In this document: piece by piece, positions 11,200 through 22,611 of the stretch
Layout: each line of letters opens with the position of its first letter
Numbering within the stretch: position 1 is the stretch's first letter
Assembly: GCA_037157565.1 (NCBI GenBank)
Contig: JAZHRO010000036.1
Location: 23,176,501 to 23,240,500, forward strand
Source of the DNA: Thalassia testudinum
Lineage: Eukaryota; Streptophyta; Magnoliopsida; Alismatales; Hydrocharitaceae
Direction of reading: 5' to 3'
Length of the DNA: 64,000 bases
Notes under the pieces: generated by a model
The model's database searches: none
Told to the model about the DNA's origin: nothing
Seen by the model: the letters and a program-made list of their open reading frames with translations, nothing else
Program-made: the position numbers and the translations under genes

Positions 11200-11900
11200 G
11201 CCTGATCTAGCTCACCTCAGCTTGATCCAGCTCACCACCGCTGGAACCTAGCTTACTTGAACTAGGGTTAGCTCATCCCAGCTCCATTCAGCTAATCACA
11301 GCTAGATGGCAGCTTAGGAGGGTTCACCTTAGCTCACCCTAGCTCAAGTCAGCTCAGATCCAGCTCAACTTAGCTGAGTCTAGCTCATCTCAGCTCCCAC
11401 TAGTCCACAGGGAGCTCTGGCTAGCTCATCTAAGTTGGCAGGAGTTCACCTCAGCTCAAATCCAGCTACAACCAGCTCCACTCAGCTCCAGCCAACTGAA
11501 GAAGAACTCATCCCAGCTCAGAAAGCTCAAGTTCAGCTCCCGGGGACTCAGCCTAGCTCAACTCAGTTGAGCTAAGCTACCTTAGCTGCCTCAACCAGCT
11601 TGATTCTCCCCGGGAGCACCAGACCTAGCTCACCTCAGCTCATTTTGGTAGAAGCTAGCTTACTTTAGCTTGGCTTAGTAGCTAGCAAAGAACTAGCAAG
11701 CTAAGCCAGCTAGAGTAGCTCCATGCCAGCCTTTTCAGCAGCAGCCAGCTCCAATTTCAGCTCCAGACTTCTCCTCCTCAGCTCTTCCCTCCAAACCCTA
11801 GCTCCAACACCTTCTCCTCTACTCCTCCATTAGCTAAGCTAGCTTAGCTTAGCTTAGCTATGCTCCCACTTCCTTGGCTTGTACCACCCCAAAAACCCAC
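11200..11900 (+). repeat. AGCT-rich degenerate tandem region, D 5' LTR
   Basis: Dozens of CAGCTC / AGCTCA / TAGCT words, each containing the palindrome AGCT, with irregular spacing of about 8-15 bp. It ends in a run of AGCTTAGCTTAGCT. The same block is at 19370-20080 in the 3' LTR. It lies about 330-1000 bp upstream of the TATA box. Confidence 0.8.
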
Positions 11901-12232
11901 CTACCAACTCCACCCAACTAGCTCCACCTAAGCTCCACATAAGCTAACCTACTTGGCACCAACCTAACCTACCCACCACCACCAAAAGACACCTAAAAGT
12001 GGCGCCAAAAACTACCCATAACCACCCCTTAGTGGCGCCACTTTTCCCTCCAAAATCTCCCCTCATCTCCACCACACAATCCCCCTTGAACCCATCTCCA
12101 CCATCCACCTAACCCCCCTTCTAGAAGACCCCATGTTGGCGCCAACTCACCCTAGCCATAGGATCACCAACCACCCTCATCCTTCCATCCTAGCCCTCCA
12201 TTTCAAGGGGCACCTTAACCCCCCATCCTACC

Positions 12233-12241
12233 CTATAAAAA
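12233..12241 (+). promoter_or_regulatory. TATA box of D 5' LTR
   Basis: CTATAAAAAGACC; the equivalent in the 3' LTR is at 20519-20527. A purine-rich leader follows. Confidence 0.65.
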
Positions 12242-12271
12242 GACCACTACCCACCACCATTCAAGTCATCC

Positions 12272-12595
12272 TTGGGTAGCAATTTCACTCTCATATTCCA
12301 CCAAGAAGCCCACGTCCAAGAGAGAAGAAGAAGACGAAGATTAAGGGGATATTCTGTCCCCTTGGTGCCTTCCCCTCTCCCCTTCTCTCTTGGGTCACGC
12401 CAGCCAAAGGAGAAGCCAGGCAAGGAAGATCTTGGAGGAGATCTTGAAGGTGGTCACGCCACCTTGGAGGAGTTTTTGAGGGTGGTGCACGCCCACCCCT
12501 TTGGAGAGAGCATTAAAGGTGGTAGCTTCCACCTTGGAGGAGCTCTCAAGGAAGGAGGAGAAGGAAGCCCTTCTTTCAAGCCAAGGAGCAGCTAG
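12272..12595 (+). CDS. small LTR-borne ORF (unknown, doubtful)
   Basis: 107 codons, beginning about 35 bp after the TATA box and so near the expected transcript start. The product is very basic near the N-terminus (an RRRRRRLRG stretch) and glycine/glutamate-rich later (KEDLGGDLEGG). The 3' LTR copy (20557-20880) keeps the full frame with only a few substitutions, but LTR identity alone could explain that. No known domain. It could be an upstream leader ORF or chance. Confidence 0.25.
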   Translation: MGSNFTLIFHQEAHVQERRRRRRLRGYSVPLVPSPLPFSLGSRQPKEKPGKEDLGGDLEGGHATLEEFLRVVHAHPFGESIKGGSFHLGGALKEGGEGSPSFKPRSS

Positions 12596-13142
12596 GCTTG
12601 GAGCAAGAAGACAACCTTCTTCACCATTGTTACAAGAGGATTTGTGTTTATTTTCTTGCTTTTAGATTGTTTAATTCTAGTAGAAGCATTCCTCTACTTG
12701 TCCTTGAAAAGAACACTCATTCTACTCAATCAAATTACCTTCTTTTAGCTTTTTATTGCAGTTGTTTTTGGTTCTAGCACTTATTTCACCTCTTCTTCCT
12801 AATTACCCTAGGCCTCCACTTGCCTAGAGTGAGCTTAGGAAGAAGATATTTCTATCTTTTAGATTTTAGTTAATCATTTGTAGGTGTTAGTTCTTTTCAC
12901 TACAATCTGCAGTTTGCCCTCATCATTTCAAAATACAAAAAAAAAATTACATATTGAAAAATATCAAAAAGAAAGTTGAGATCTATCTGTAAGCAAGAGG
13001 ATTAATTTTGCAATTTTTGCCTCCTTGGACGACCCTAGATACTCCCCTATCTAGGATATAAATTTAAAAGCGAAAGTAGATTCTCGTGTTACAACGACGT
13101 TAAAAACCCGCTTTTACAAATCACGCGTATTTCGCAATCACT

Positions 13143-13163
13143 TTTTGGCACCGTTGCTGGGGA
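13143..13163 (+). promoter_or_regulatory. primer binding site of element D
   Basis: TTTTTGGCACCGTTGCTGGG directly after the 5' LTR. It matches the tRNA-Asp-type site of Athila/Tat elements (TGGCGCCGTTGCCGGGG) with two mismatches. Confidence 0.8.
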
Positions 13164-14825
13164 GGCACGGCTTTGCATTAACTCATTTTCTCTTGCTTGA
13201 AGTGGATCTCATCCCCTTCTTCTTTCTTTCTTTTGTGTGTGCAGGAACTACAGCGAGAAGGCTGGAATCTGGAAGCGAGAGCTCAAAGTTCCTTTTCTTC
13301 CCGTGAAATTCAGGTTGGTTCCTCTTTCTGGTCACATAATTAATTAAAACTACCAAAAATATATTAAACTTGGCTTTCAGGATCCTAAAAAAACTTAATT
13401 AAGTGGAGTGGTGCATTATAAAATCCATTGTTTGCTTGTATGCTTCTTTAACACCACTCCATTGCAAGTATTGGTGTTCTGTTTTTCGGGTCCAGATTTC
13501 TGTCCGGACTTGAAAAATTGATTCCTAACATCACAAGCCTCCTAAAATCATAACATTTCATAGAGTGATTCCCAATTAAGTTTGGAACATCTGTTCCAAA
13601 TTTCAGATCAATTGGACTTGTATTTAATTTTTAAAAATTCGTGGATTGCAGAGGGGTCACACCCTTTAATCTTCCTATTTTTCTACTGTCCGTGAATTTT
13701 TAGAATTTTTATACTCATCTAATTTTTGTAAAATTTATCTTGCTGGAATCCTTGTGGAATTTTACACATCACAAAAAATCACAAAAATTTTCTGAGGTCG
13801 GTGGTAATACTGAAAAGTCCACAATACCCACGGGTATTATTTCTGGACTTTGACACCAGTACAATTAAAAATTTTAAATAATTATCAAAAAAATTCTTAA
13901 AATCTTAAAATCGTTTTTGGAATCCTTGTTTGATTTTGTTCAAAGTAGTGGTGTTGTTTGACTTGTTTGGACCACTACTAAATTCTGAAAGCCTAAAAAT
14001 AATTCATTGGTAGTAAAATTTCTGTCTGAGGGATAATTGGCTTAGGGTTTCTTCATTCTTTTTAGAGACTCAATTAAAAGGAAATATACAATCACCCATA
14101 CAACTTGTTTTCCTTTGATTATAAATTTTAAAACTTGTTTGAAAATTTAATTAAAAAAACCCTAAAACACATTTAATTAAATTGAATCCTAAAAGACATA
14201 AATACAAGAAAATTGTGTGACAACTTGATTTTCATTGGAGCCACTCTCCAATTTCTGCACACACACTAAAAAATCAAATAACAGGGCAACAACCCAATAA
14301 ACGCCCTCCACATTCCGTGTGCACTATAGCATCCTAGACCTAATTAAAACTTGTAGCAACTTGACCCCTAAGGCTTTATCAACTTAGGCTTGCTATTTAG
14401 GTCTTAAGTTTTCCTTAGTTAGTACCAATTTTGTCATCTATATCTGGTGTTCAGGCTGAGGGGCCGTGTCAAACGACCAGGCGCAGGTTTGTACAAGCAC
14501 CTGGGGTTTTCCTTGGGAAACGTTTGGGCCCAAACCTCCCCTTAAGCAACTTCGCTAGATTTGTTGATAGAACGGGTATTCACTATTGACTACTTATTTC
14601 CTATATAGACCAAGTCTTAGGTTATTATTAGGGAGTCACATTTAAGTTAGGTCTAGTTTTATTTGTTTGAATTGCACACTTTCTCTCATCTCTTTCTCTT
14701 CTCCTCCCCTCCCGTTCTTCCATTTTATGCACGGGCGACGGTCTCAAAATCCGCACTTGGAAGGACCATTTGATTTCGCCCCCCACGCAAGAAGGCCACT
14801 TTTTCTGTCTTCTTCTCCTGAAAAA
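13164..14825 (+). other. element D 5' untranslated leader
   Basis: AT-rich stretch without long frames between the primer site and the gag start. Long leaders are normal in Athila/Tat elements. The gag frame is open upstream of the chosen start to 14667, but the 14826 ATG gives a polar, T/N/P-rich N-terminus directly, so I place the start there. Confidence 0.6.
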
Positions 14826-17753
14826 ATGGAAACACAACAAAATAGGTCCACTGACCCTTCCACGTCCACCTCTAACCCCACCACTAACCCTAATTCTAAC
14901 CCTTCCACCCAAAACCCAACCACCAGTAACTTCCCACACTTGGAGCTCCCTAATCTTGAGTTGCCCCACACACAACATCAAGACCCCCTACCTGATCTTT
15001 TAAAATTGATGGCCGATCAGATTAATAAATTAAATTCCAATCAACGAACATTGACTAGGAACATCCAAAACCTAGCCAATCCAAGGCCAAACCCACCACC
15101 TCGTCAGCAGCCTGTTGTTCCTCTAAAAGATTTCTATGATCCGTCTTATTATGAGGAACGACCAGGGGTGGTTATACCGAAGGGGGACTTTGAGATCAAG
15201 CCTACGGTCCTGAACCTAATTAAACACTTTCATGGCCTTCCTAGGAAAGACCCTTTCAGCCACCTTGAAGAGCTAACTCTTCTTGCACAGACAACCCGTT
15301 CCTGAAATGTGCAAGAAGACATATGGCTGATGCAGCTTTTTCCATTATCTCTTAAAGATAAGGCCGCTTATTGGTTCAGGACCATTGGCCGATCCATCAC
15401 AACATGGCCACAACTCAAGAGTGCCTTCCTCAAGAAATTCTTTCCCATAGGTCGTACCAATTCCTTACGAAGATCTATTACGACCTTTCACCAATAATCT
15501 GGTGAAACTTTCCATGATTCTTAGGAAAGATTTCAAGACCTTTTAAGAAGTTGCCCGCACCATGAGATTCCTTTATGGCAGCTCGTGCAAATCTTCTATC
15601 ATGGATTAGAAGATCAAATCCGACATTTTGTCGACGCCACGTGTGGCGGCAACTTTTTAAATAAAGATGCAAAAAGTGCCTATGACCTGTTCGAAGAAAT
15701 GAGTGAAAACTCATTTAATCAAGCTTCCATGAACACATTTTGTAGAACCCAAAACCCGCAGTTCGGTGTTCATGAAATAGGCACTCAATCTATCCCGGTC
15801 ACCCAAGACGATCTTCAATTGATCGCTCAGAAACTCGACCAGATGCATAGTATACAGAAAAAAATTGAGGAAAGACTCACCACATCAACTCAAGCTCCAC
15901 ACCCACATCTAACCCAACCTAACTTTCCACGAAGAGAAAATTTGCACAATCCCAACACTACTCCTGCTGATTATTCTGAGGTTGCCCAAGATTCACTGGG
16001 GAATTATAATTATCCAGATCTTAACCCCACCCAAAATATTTCTACCATCCAGGAGCCCTTTAAAAATTCTTCCAATTGGAAAAATTACCCGAACTACTCC
16101 TGGAATAATCAAGTTTCCTCCCAACCACATCATTTTAATGGGTATGGATCGAATCCAAACTTCCATCCTGGGCCATCCCAACAAGATATCAATGCCCAGA
16201 TGCTGCGAACCCTACAGGATATGCAAACAAAAATGACGGAAGTAACCTGCAACATCACAAATCTGAACAATCAGATTGGGGTTGCTCCCACGCAAAGACC
16301 TGTAGGACATCTTCCGTCCCAACCCATACCCAATCCCAATCACCAAGGGAACCATTATATGGTCAGAAATCCACACTATCCAAATCAGCCTCCTCCTAAT
16401 CCACCACCTCAGCAGCCGCCCAGGTTTCTACAATCACAGGCCCCCCCACCTCCTCCAAATAATAATCCGACTGCACATGCAGTTACTTTGAGGAGTGGAA
16501 AAACCACCATTGACCCCGGGCCTTCACACGAACCTAGTAAGATACATGTGCAAATTGACTCCCCACCTCCCCATCAGGAAGAAAAAGAAAAACCTAAATC
16601 TCAAGATAAGATCCCTTTCCCACAAGCTCTCTACCCCACCACCAACAAAAAAATGAAATCTGAGCCCACTACAGAAGAGCTCATGGAGCTATTTGGGCAA
16701 GTTAATATCAATATCCCTCTCCTAGATGCCATTAAATATATACCTACCTATGCTAAATTTTTAAAGGAGATTTGTACTCCTAAAAGGCAGGCCAAAAATC
16801 TAGGACGGGTGCATCTTTCGGAGACAGTAAGCTCTGTCATACAGAGTAAGCTGCCTCCTAAGATGAAAGATCCGGGGGCACCTTTAATTCCTGTAATTAT
16901 TGATGACACTACATTTAATCGTGCCCTCCTTGATCTTGGTGCCTCAGTAAATATTATTCCCACGAGTTTATTCGAAGAATTTCATATCGGTGAATTAAAA
17001 CCTGTCGAGGTTACCCTGCAATTAGCCGACCGATCTACAATCAAACCTCGTGGGATAGTCGAGGATGTATTAGTCAAGGTCCAGAATTGTGTCTTCCCTG
17101 CAGACTTTCTGGTGCTTGACATTGAGGCACCCGAATCATTACTGGACTCCCCGATAATCCTTGGACGCCCCTTTTTGGCCACTGCAAAGGCAAATATCAA
17201 TTGCCACACAGGCAAAATGAATATCACCTGTGCAGGCCAAACTATCACTTTAGATATTTTTAAATCCTCCAGGAGATTCCATGATGATAACTTCTTTGAG
17301 GACTCAGATACTGAAATTTCCAATATGGTGGAGGAGACAATGTTAATAGATACCCTTACCGACCACAATTTTTTTGAGGACTCTGATTCAGACTCAGTGG
17401 TTGGCGAAATCTATGATCTGGAAACTTGTCTTGACTCCAAATTTATTCCTGATAACCCCCCTAACCCTCCCACTATTCACGCACCTAATTTTTCTACACT
17501 AACTCACCATTCCTTCCCCGACCTCTTTCTTATGGACTTGCCACCAACCCCGCCCGAGTTTGGCACCCAACCTGAATTAAAACCATGGCCAGACTCGGGC
17601 CACACTTATCAATTTCCATCTCACTTTAATCCCAATATTATTTCTAATCAATTTTCTAGGGATCTAGACGAAGACACCTTTTTTGCCGGCATCCAAGTGT
17701 CCAATTATTTAGATGATTTTCCGTCTTCTGTGCATACCTTCACGCCCAGCTGA
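14826..17753 (+). pseudogene. element D gag-protease polyprotein, three in-frame stops
   Basis: One continuous reading frame of 976 codons, interrupted by TGA (15303-15305), TAA (15495-15497) and TAG (15522-15524) but with no frameshift. Order: T/N/P-rich N-terminus; Athila-type gag core (QEDIWLMQLFPLSLKDKA, then SCPHHEIPLWQLVQIFY); a long P/N/Q-rich linker; the AVTLRSGK motif near residue 552; a retropepsin-like domain with catalytic LLDLGAS near residue 700 and ILGRPFLAT about 75 residues later; an acidic tail with repeated FFEDSD. The particle protein and protease would act in cytoplasmic particle assembly. No zinc knuckle is seen and no polymerase follows. The DTG to DLG form is common in Athila-like proteases. 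Confidence 0.85.
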
Positions 17754-19140
17754 ATGGCGTAAAAGATAGCACTGGATGGGAGGTAACCCATCATTTTTTC
17801 TTGCTTTCCTTTTTTCTTCTTTTTCCAGGTTTTGTTCATCCTAAACCCGACTGTTCTTCACTAAGGTGATCCCTTTTCCCTCCTAATGCATGAGGACATG
17901 GCATATCTTAAGCATGGGGGGTTGTTTTTAAATTTTTACGATCGATTTAGGACGTTCAAAACCTAAAAACATGCAATTTTCTTTAATTTATTTCCTCTTG
18001 CATACCCAAAAAAAAATATTGAAAACTTTTTGAGGAAAAATTTTTTGAAATCGGGACTAAGGTTGAAAAATTTACCTCTGGTACAATGGGATTTAATCTT
18101 TAACAAACTAAGGATGAGGATATGGATCTGATCATTAGAATTTCAGGGTCTATTTTAGGCTAGATCGGATATCCTTCTCTAAAATCCCACCTGAACTCAT
18201 GATAGTTCAGGTGACTTGATCCTATTTTGTAATATGGAAAGTATTTGACTTAGTTTATGATTCAAAAACTTGCGGGTCTCAAGAAACATCTTGTGTCAAT
18301 TTTCACACACAAGCCAACACTTAAAAACAACTAAAAATTTGAAAAACTCCCTTGTTTGGATTTAGTAAAAGTCTGAAGCAGATCATTGGTTTGAGTTCCC
18401 ACCGCCGAGAAGAAGGAAAATACTTTCTTTGAGGATGCGATGTCAACATGTTACCGCCTCGACGCTGCTCTATATCTATATTTCATATCTTTAGACGGAG
18501 CATTAAAGAGCATTTTAGCATCTCAAGTGTCTTGGACGGTGCTCTACCTATAGCGTCGGAGCAAGAGCTTGAGTTTGCTTGGAGCGCCCCTTTTCACCGC
18601 ATCGTGTTTTGGGGTTGTGAGCTCTTGGGTGGTGTCATGGACAGTGTTATCCTGAAGTACTGGTGCCAGAGCCCCCTCGAGGAATGGTAACGAGAATGAT
18701 GATCCCGATACGTCTGTTGTAAGACTAAGCTAAAAATAAGCATGGGAAAAAAAAAAAAAAAATATATATATATAATAATAATACATCCTTATAAATGTTG
18801 GCTTTTCACAATCACAGACACAAGGTTTTAAAGGATTTTGCAAGTTGAGAATCAGATTCATCAGCCAAAAAAATCCTGAAAACAAACATTTCAAGTCATC
18901 TGAATTAACAAGGGGTTAATTTGAGAATTTTCTGGACGATATATTGATCCCGTTCTGTCTAATGGTTGAATCCAAAAATAAATCCCGATGTTTATCATTA
19001 ACAAATCCCGTACCTCCAGTGTTTTAATCTACCAAGGTCCATTAATCTCTTTTTCTCCTCAAAAGTCAAAAAAATTAGATTTCTAAAAAATTCCATTTTA
19101 AGTTTTGCTAAGAGAGTAGCAAAAGATAAGCATGGGGGTG
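17754..19140 (+). other. element D 3' untranslated region, pol absent
   Basis: It begins with GGATGGGAGGTAACCCAT just after the stop, a motif class also found after the B ORF (26384). A polypurine-like AAGCATGGGGGG occurs at 17911-17922, far from the LTR, and the real tract is at 19129-19140. A poly(A)/TA/TAA low-complexity run lies at 18747-18782. Short frames (18448-18690 and others) have no recognisable domain. Confidence 0.65.
19129..19140 (+). promoter_or_regulatory. polypurine tract of element D
   Basis: AGCATGGGGGTG directly before the 3' LTR TGATAAACG. Confidence 0.75.
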
Positions 19141-21424
19141 TGATAAACGCCAGTTTATCATCATTCTTATGCATTAAAACAAACCTAGCTCTTAGGATTT
19201 TACTCCGCAAACAGGTTTTTGGGCTACATTTAGGCATAAAATAGGTTAGGCATGCATTGCATTTTTTATTATCTTTTTAATATGTTTTTGTGAGTGTTAG
19301 GGATGTACAGATATATAGATCCCTAAAACCCTAGCACTCAAGAAGGCAAATGGTGAAGGAAAAGCCTAGACTAGCTGGAACTCAGCCTGATCCAGCTCAC
19401 CTCAGCTTGATCCAACTCACCTCAGCTTGATCCAGCTCACCGCAGTTGGAACATAGCTTACTTGAATTAGGGTTAGCTCATCCCAGCTCCATTCAGCTAA
19501 TCTCAGCTGGATGGCAGCTCAAGAGAGTTCACCTTAGCTCACCCTAGCTCAAGTCAGCTCAGATCCAGCTCAACATAGCTGAGTCTAGCTCATCTCAGCT
19601 CCCACTAGTCCACAAGGAGCTCTAGCTAGCTCAGCTAAGTTGGCAGGAGTTCACCTCAGCTCAAATCCAGCTACATCCAGCTCCACTCAGCTCCAGCCAG
19701 CTGAAGAAGAACTCATCCCAACTCAGGAAGCTCAAGTTCAGCTCCTGGGGACTCAGCTTAGCTCAACTCAGCTGAGCTAAGCTACCTTAGCTGCCTCAAT
19801 CAGCTTGATTCTCCCCGGGAGTACCAGACCTAGCTCACCTCAGCTCATTTTGGTAGAAGCTAGCTTACTTTAGCTTGGCTTAGTAGCTAGCAAAGAACTA
19901 GCAAGCTAAGCCAACTAGAGTAGCTCCATGCCAGCCTCTTCAGCAGCAGTCAGCTCCAATTTCAGCTCCAGACTTCTCCTCCTCAGCTCTTCCATCCAAA
20001 CCCTAGCTCCAACACCTTCTCCTCTACTCCTCCATTAGCTAAGCTAGCTTAGCTTAGCTTAGCTATGCTCCCACTTCCTTGGCTTGTACCACCCCAAAAA
20101 CCCACCTACCAACTCCACCCAACTAGCTCCACCTAAGCTCCACATAAGCTAACCTACTTGGCACCAACCTAACCTACCCACCACCTCCAAAAGACACCTA
20201 AAAGTGGCGCCAAAAACTACCCATAACCACCCCTTAATGGTGCCACTTTTCCCTCCAAAATCTCCCCTGATCTCCACCACACAATCCCCCTTGAACCCAT
20301 CTCCACCATCAACCTAACCCCCCTTCTAGAAGACCCCATGTTGGCGCCAACATGGGGGTGTCTCTCCACCACCAAAAGACACCAACACCACCATAACCAT
20401 CCCCTTTAACACCCCTTGGGTTGGCACCAACTCACCCTAGCCATAGGATCACCAACCACCCTCATCCTTCCATCCTAGCCCTCCATTTCAAGGGGCACCT
20501 TAACCTGCCATCCTACCCTATAAAAAGACCACTACCCACCACCATTCAAGTCATCCTTGGGTAGAAATTTCACTCTCATATTCCACCAAGAAGCCCACGT
20601 CCAAGAGAGAAGAAGAAGAAGAAGATTAAGGGGATATTATGTCCCCTTGGTGCCTTCCCCTCTTCCCTTCTCTCTTGGGTCACGCCAGCCAAAGGAGAAG
20701 CCAGGCAAGGAAGATCTTGGAGGAGATCTTGAAGGTGGTCATGCCACCTTGGAGGAGTTTTTGAGGGTGGTGCATGCCCACCCCTTTGGAGAGAGCATTA
20801 AAGGTGGTAGCTTCCACCTTGGAGGAGCTCTCAAGGAAGGAGGAGAAGGAAGCCCTCTTTTCATGCCAAGGAGCAGCTAGGCTTGGAGCAAGAAGACAAC
20901 CTTCTTCAGCATTGTTACAAGAGGATTTGTGTTTCTTTTCTTGCTTTTAGATTGCTTAATTCTAGTAGAAGCATTCCTCTACTTGTCCTTGAAAAGAACA
21001 CTCATTCTACTCAATCAAATTGCCTTCTTTTAGCTTTTTATTGCAGTTGTTTTTGGTTCTAGCACTTGTTTCACCTCTTCTTCCTAATTACCCTAGGCCT
21101 CCACTTGCCTAGAGTGAGCTTAGGAAGAAGATATTTCTATCTTTTAGATTTTAGTTAATCATTTGTAGGTGTTAGTTCTTTTCGCTACAATCTACAGTTT
21201 GCCCTCATCTTTTCAAAATACAAAAAAAAATTACATATGGAAAAATTTCAAAAAGAAAGTTGAGATCTATCTGTAAGCAAGAGGATTAATTTTGCAATTT
21301 TTTCCTCCTTGGACGACCCTAGATACTCCCCTTTCTAGGATATAAATTTAAAAGCGAAAGCGGATTCGCGTGTTACAACGACGTTAAAAACCCGCTTTTA
21401 CAAATCACGCGTATTTCGCAATCA
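19141..21424 (+). mobile_element. element D 3' LTR
   Basis: 2284 bp. It differs from the 5' LTR mainly by an extra segment at about 20345-20438, built of repeated CCACCACC/GGCGCCAAC-type sequence, and an extra CTCAGCTTGATCCA unit near 19405-19425. It carries the AGCT block (19370-20080), the TATA box (20519-20527) and the small ORF (20557-20880). Confidence 0.9.
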
Positions 21425-21429
21425 GCCAC

Positions 21430-21682
21430 CACCACTCACACTGTCGCCGCATCCTTGTGAACCTCCTGAACATTTTAACTGGGGCTTTTAGATCGTATTT
21501 CCTCTTTTAGGTCTTCACCGGACAATCGTCACCCCCACCATCTTCTCCTACACCATTCGTGCACTTCCGGTCATGTTTTTCATGGCTGCTACCTCCAGGT
21601 CACACAGATGCATCCTAAGATCTCTCCCAGGTCCTTAATTGACAGCCCTAGTTGTTGCAACTCGACAATCGCTCGAGGACTG
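21430..21682 (+). mobile_element. element B 5' LTR, part 2
   Basis: Continues 9405-10955 after element D and matches about 54245-54490 of the 3' LTR up to the words CAATCRCTYRAGGAC. There a family A sequence begins abruptly. Confidence 0.6.
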
Positions 21683-22304
21683 TTCGTGGCGTAGATCACG
21701 TAAAAGATAAATACGTCATAGTATAGTGCAAAATACATCTCGACAAATATAATTAACGAAACTAGGAGTCTCGGTTGATCACAGGGAGGCAGAAAAATGC
21801 TTTTGATTTCATTCACTTATTCTAAATCTAATTACTAAATAGCATAGATAATAAATTCCAATATATATATCAAGCAAAGAGTCAGAACATGGATTGCATA
21901 CATGTAATTATAACTAGAACAAATTCTAACTATAGCATAAACAAAACTATCTATATAGCAGAACAAGGGCACCACGGGTGGTTCATGGTGGCCTTCTGGA
22001 GAGGTTGAGGAGAGCAAGAACGATCTACCAAGGTGGCTCAACAGATGCTTCTGACAGAGATGCAGAGACGGAGACGAGAAGTAGAGGGTAGAGGAGCAAT
22101 ACAAGGAGGAAGATCTATACTTAATTATCACTTGAATGCCTTTGAAAGAGGACCCTTAGGCCTCTTTTATAGTTTGTTCGAGGGGCAAATAGGGCATTGC
22201 ATCCCCTAATTTTGTGCAACAAACTAGGATTGATAAGATCTGTTGATCAGGAGATGAACGGACCTAATTAAGCCTTAAAAAGCCTTCAAAATCCTTCTCC
22301 ACGC
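21683..22304 (-). mobile_element. family A LTR piece (A'), first copy
   Basis: Family A-type sequence on the - strand: the AGGAGTCTCGGTTGATCACA block matches the GAAACTC...AGGTCAAACACAGG block of A2 and A3. A further match is AGGACCCTTAGGCCTCTTTTATAG (in two parts: a - strand TATA region). It starts with TG immediately after GGAC of the B LTR and is the first half of a direct duplication. Confidence 0.5.
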
Positions 22305-22611
22305 TCGGATACCTTCATCTCTGCCTTCGCCAGCCACCTACGACCACCTTCGTAGCTCACCACCACCACTCACACCCTTGCCGCATCCTTGCCAACCTCC
22401 TGAACATTTTAATTGGGGCTTTTAGCTCGCATTTCCTCTTTTAGGTTATCACCAGACAATCATCGCCACCACCATCTTCTCCTACACCATTCGCGCACTT
22501 TTGGTCGTGTTCTTCATGGCTGCTACCTCCAGGTCACACAGACGCATTCTAGGATCTCTCCCAGGTCATCAATTGACAGCCCCAGTTGTAGCTCGATAAT
22601 CACTTGAGGAC
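22305..22611 (+). repeat. duplicated piece of B LTR (uninserted site for element D)
   Basis: About 305 bp matching the B LTR around the D insertion point (end of 10900-10955 joined to 21430-21682), without element D. With the following family A piece it forms a tandem duplication of about 930 bp. It shows what the D target looked like before insertion. Confidence 0.7.

Larger units (their letters stand above)
10956..13140 (+). mobile_element. element D 5' LTR
   Basis: 2185 bp, TGATAAATGCC to TTTCGCAATCA. It contains an AGCT-rich U3 block (11200-11900), a TATA box (12233-12241) and a conserved small ORF. It is nearly identical to the 3' LTR by eye (a few percent substitutions); the 3' LTR carries about 99 extra bases. 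Confidence 0.9.
10956..21424 (+). mobile_element. element D: Athila/Tat-like LTR retrotransposon lacking pol
   Basis: A complete LTR element of 10.5 kb: 5' LTR, tRNA-Asp-type primer site, about 1.7 kb leader, a broken gag-protease frame, about 1.4 kb 3' region, polypurine tract and 3' LTR. It is flanked by GCCAT (10951-10955) and GCCAC (21425-21429), one mismatch. A related uninserted site at 22326-22385 reads continuously across the insertion point, confirming both ends. No reverse transcriptase, RNase H or integrase lies between protease and 3' LTR, so it depended on proteins supplied in trans. Confidence 0.85.
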
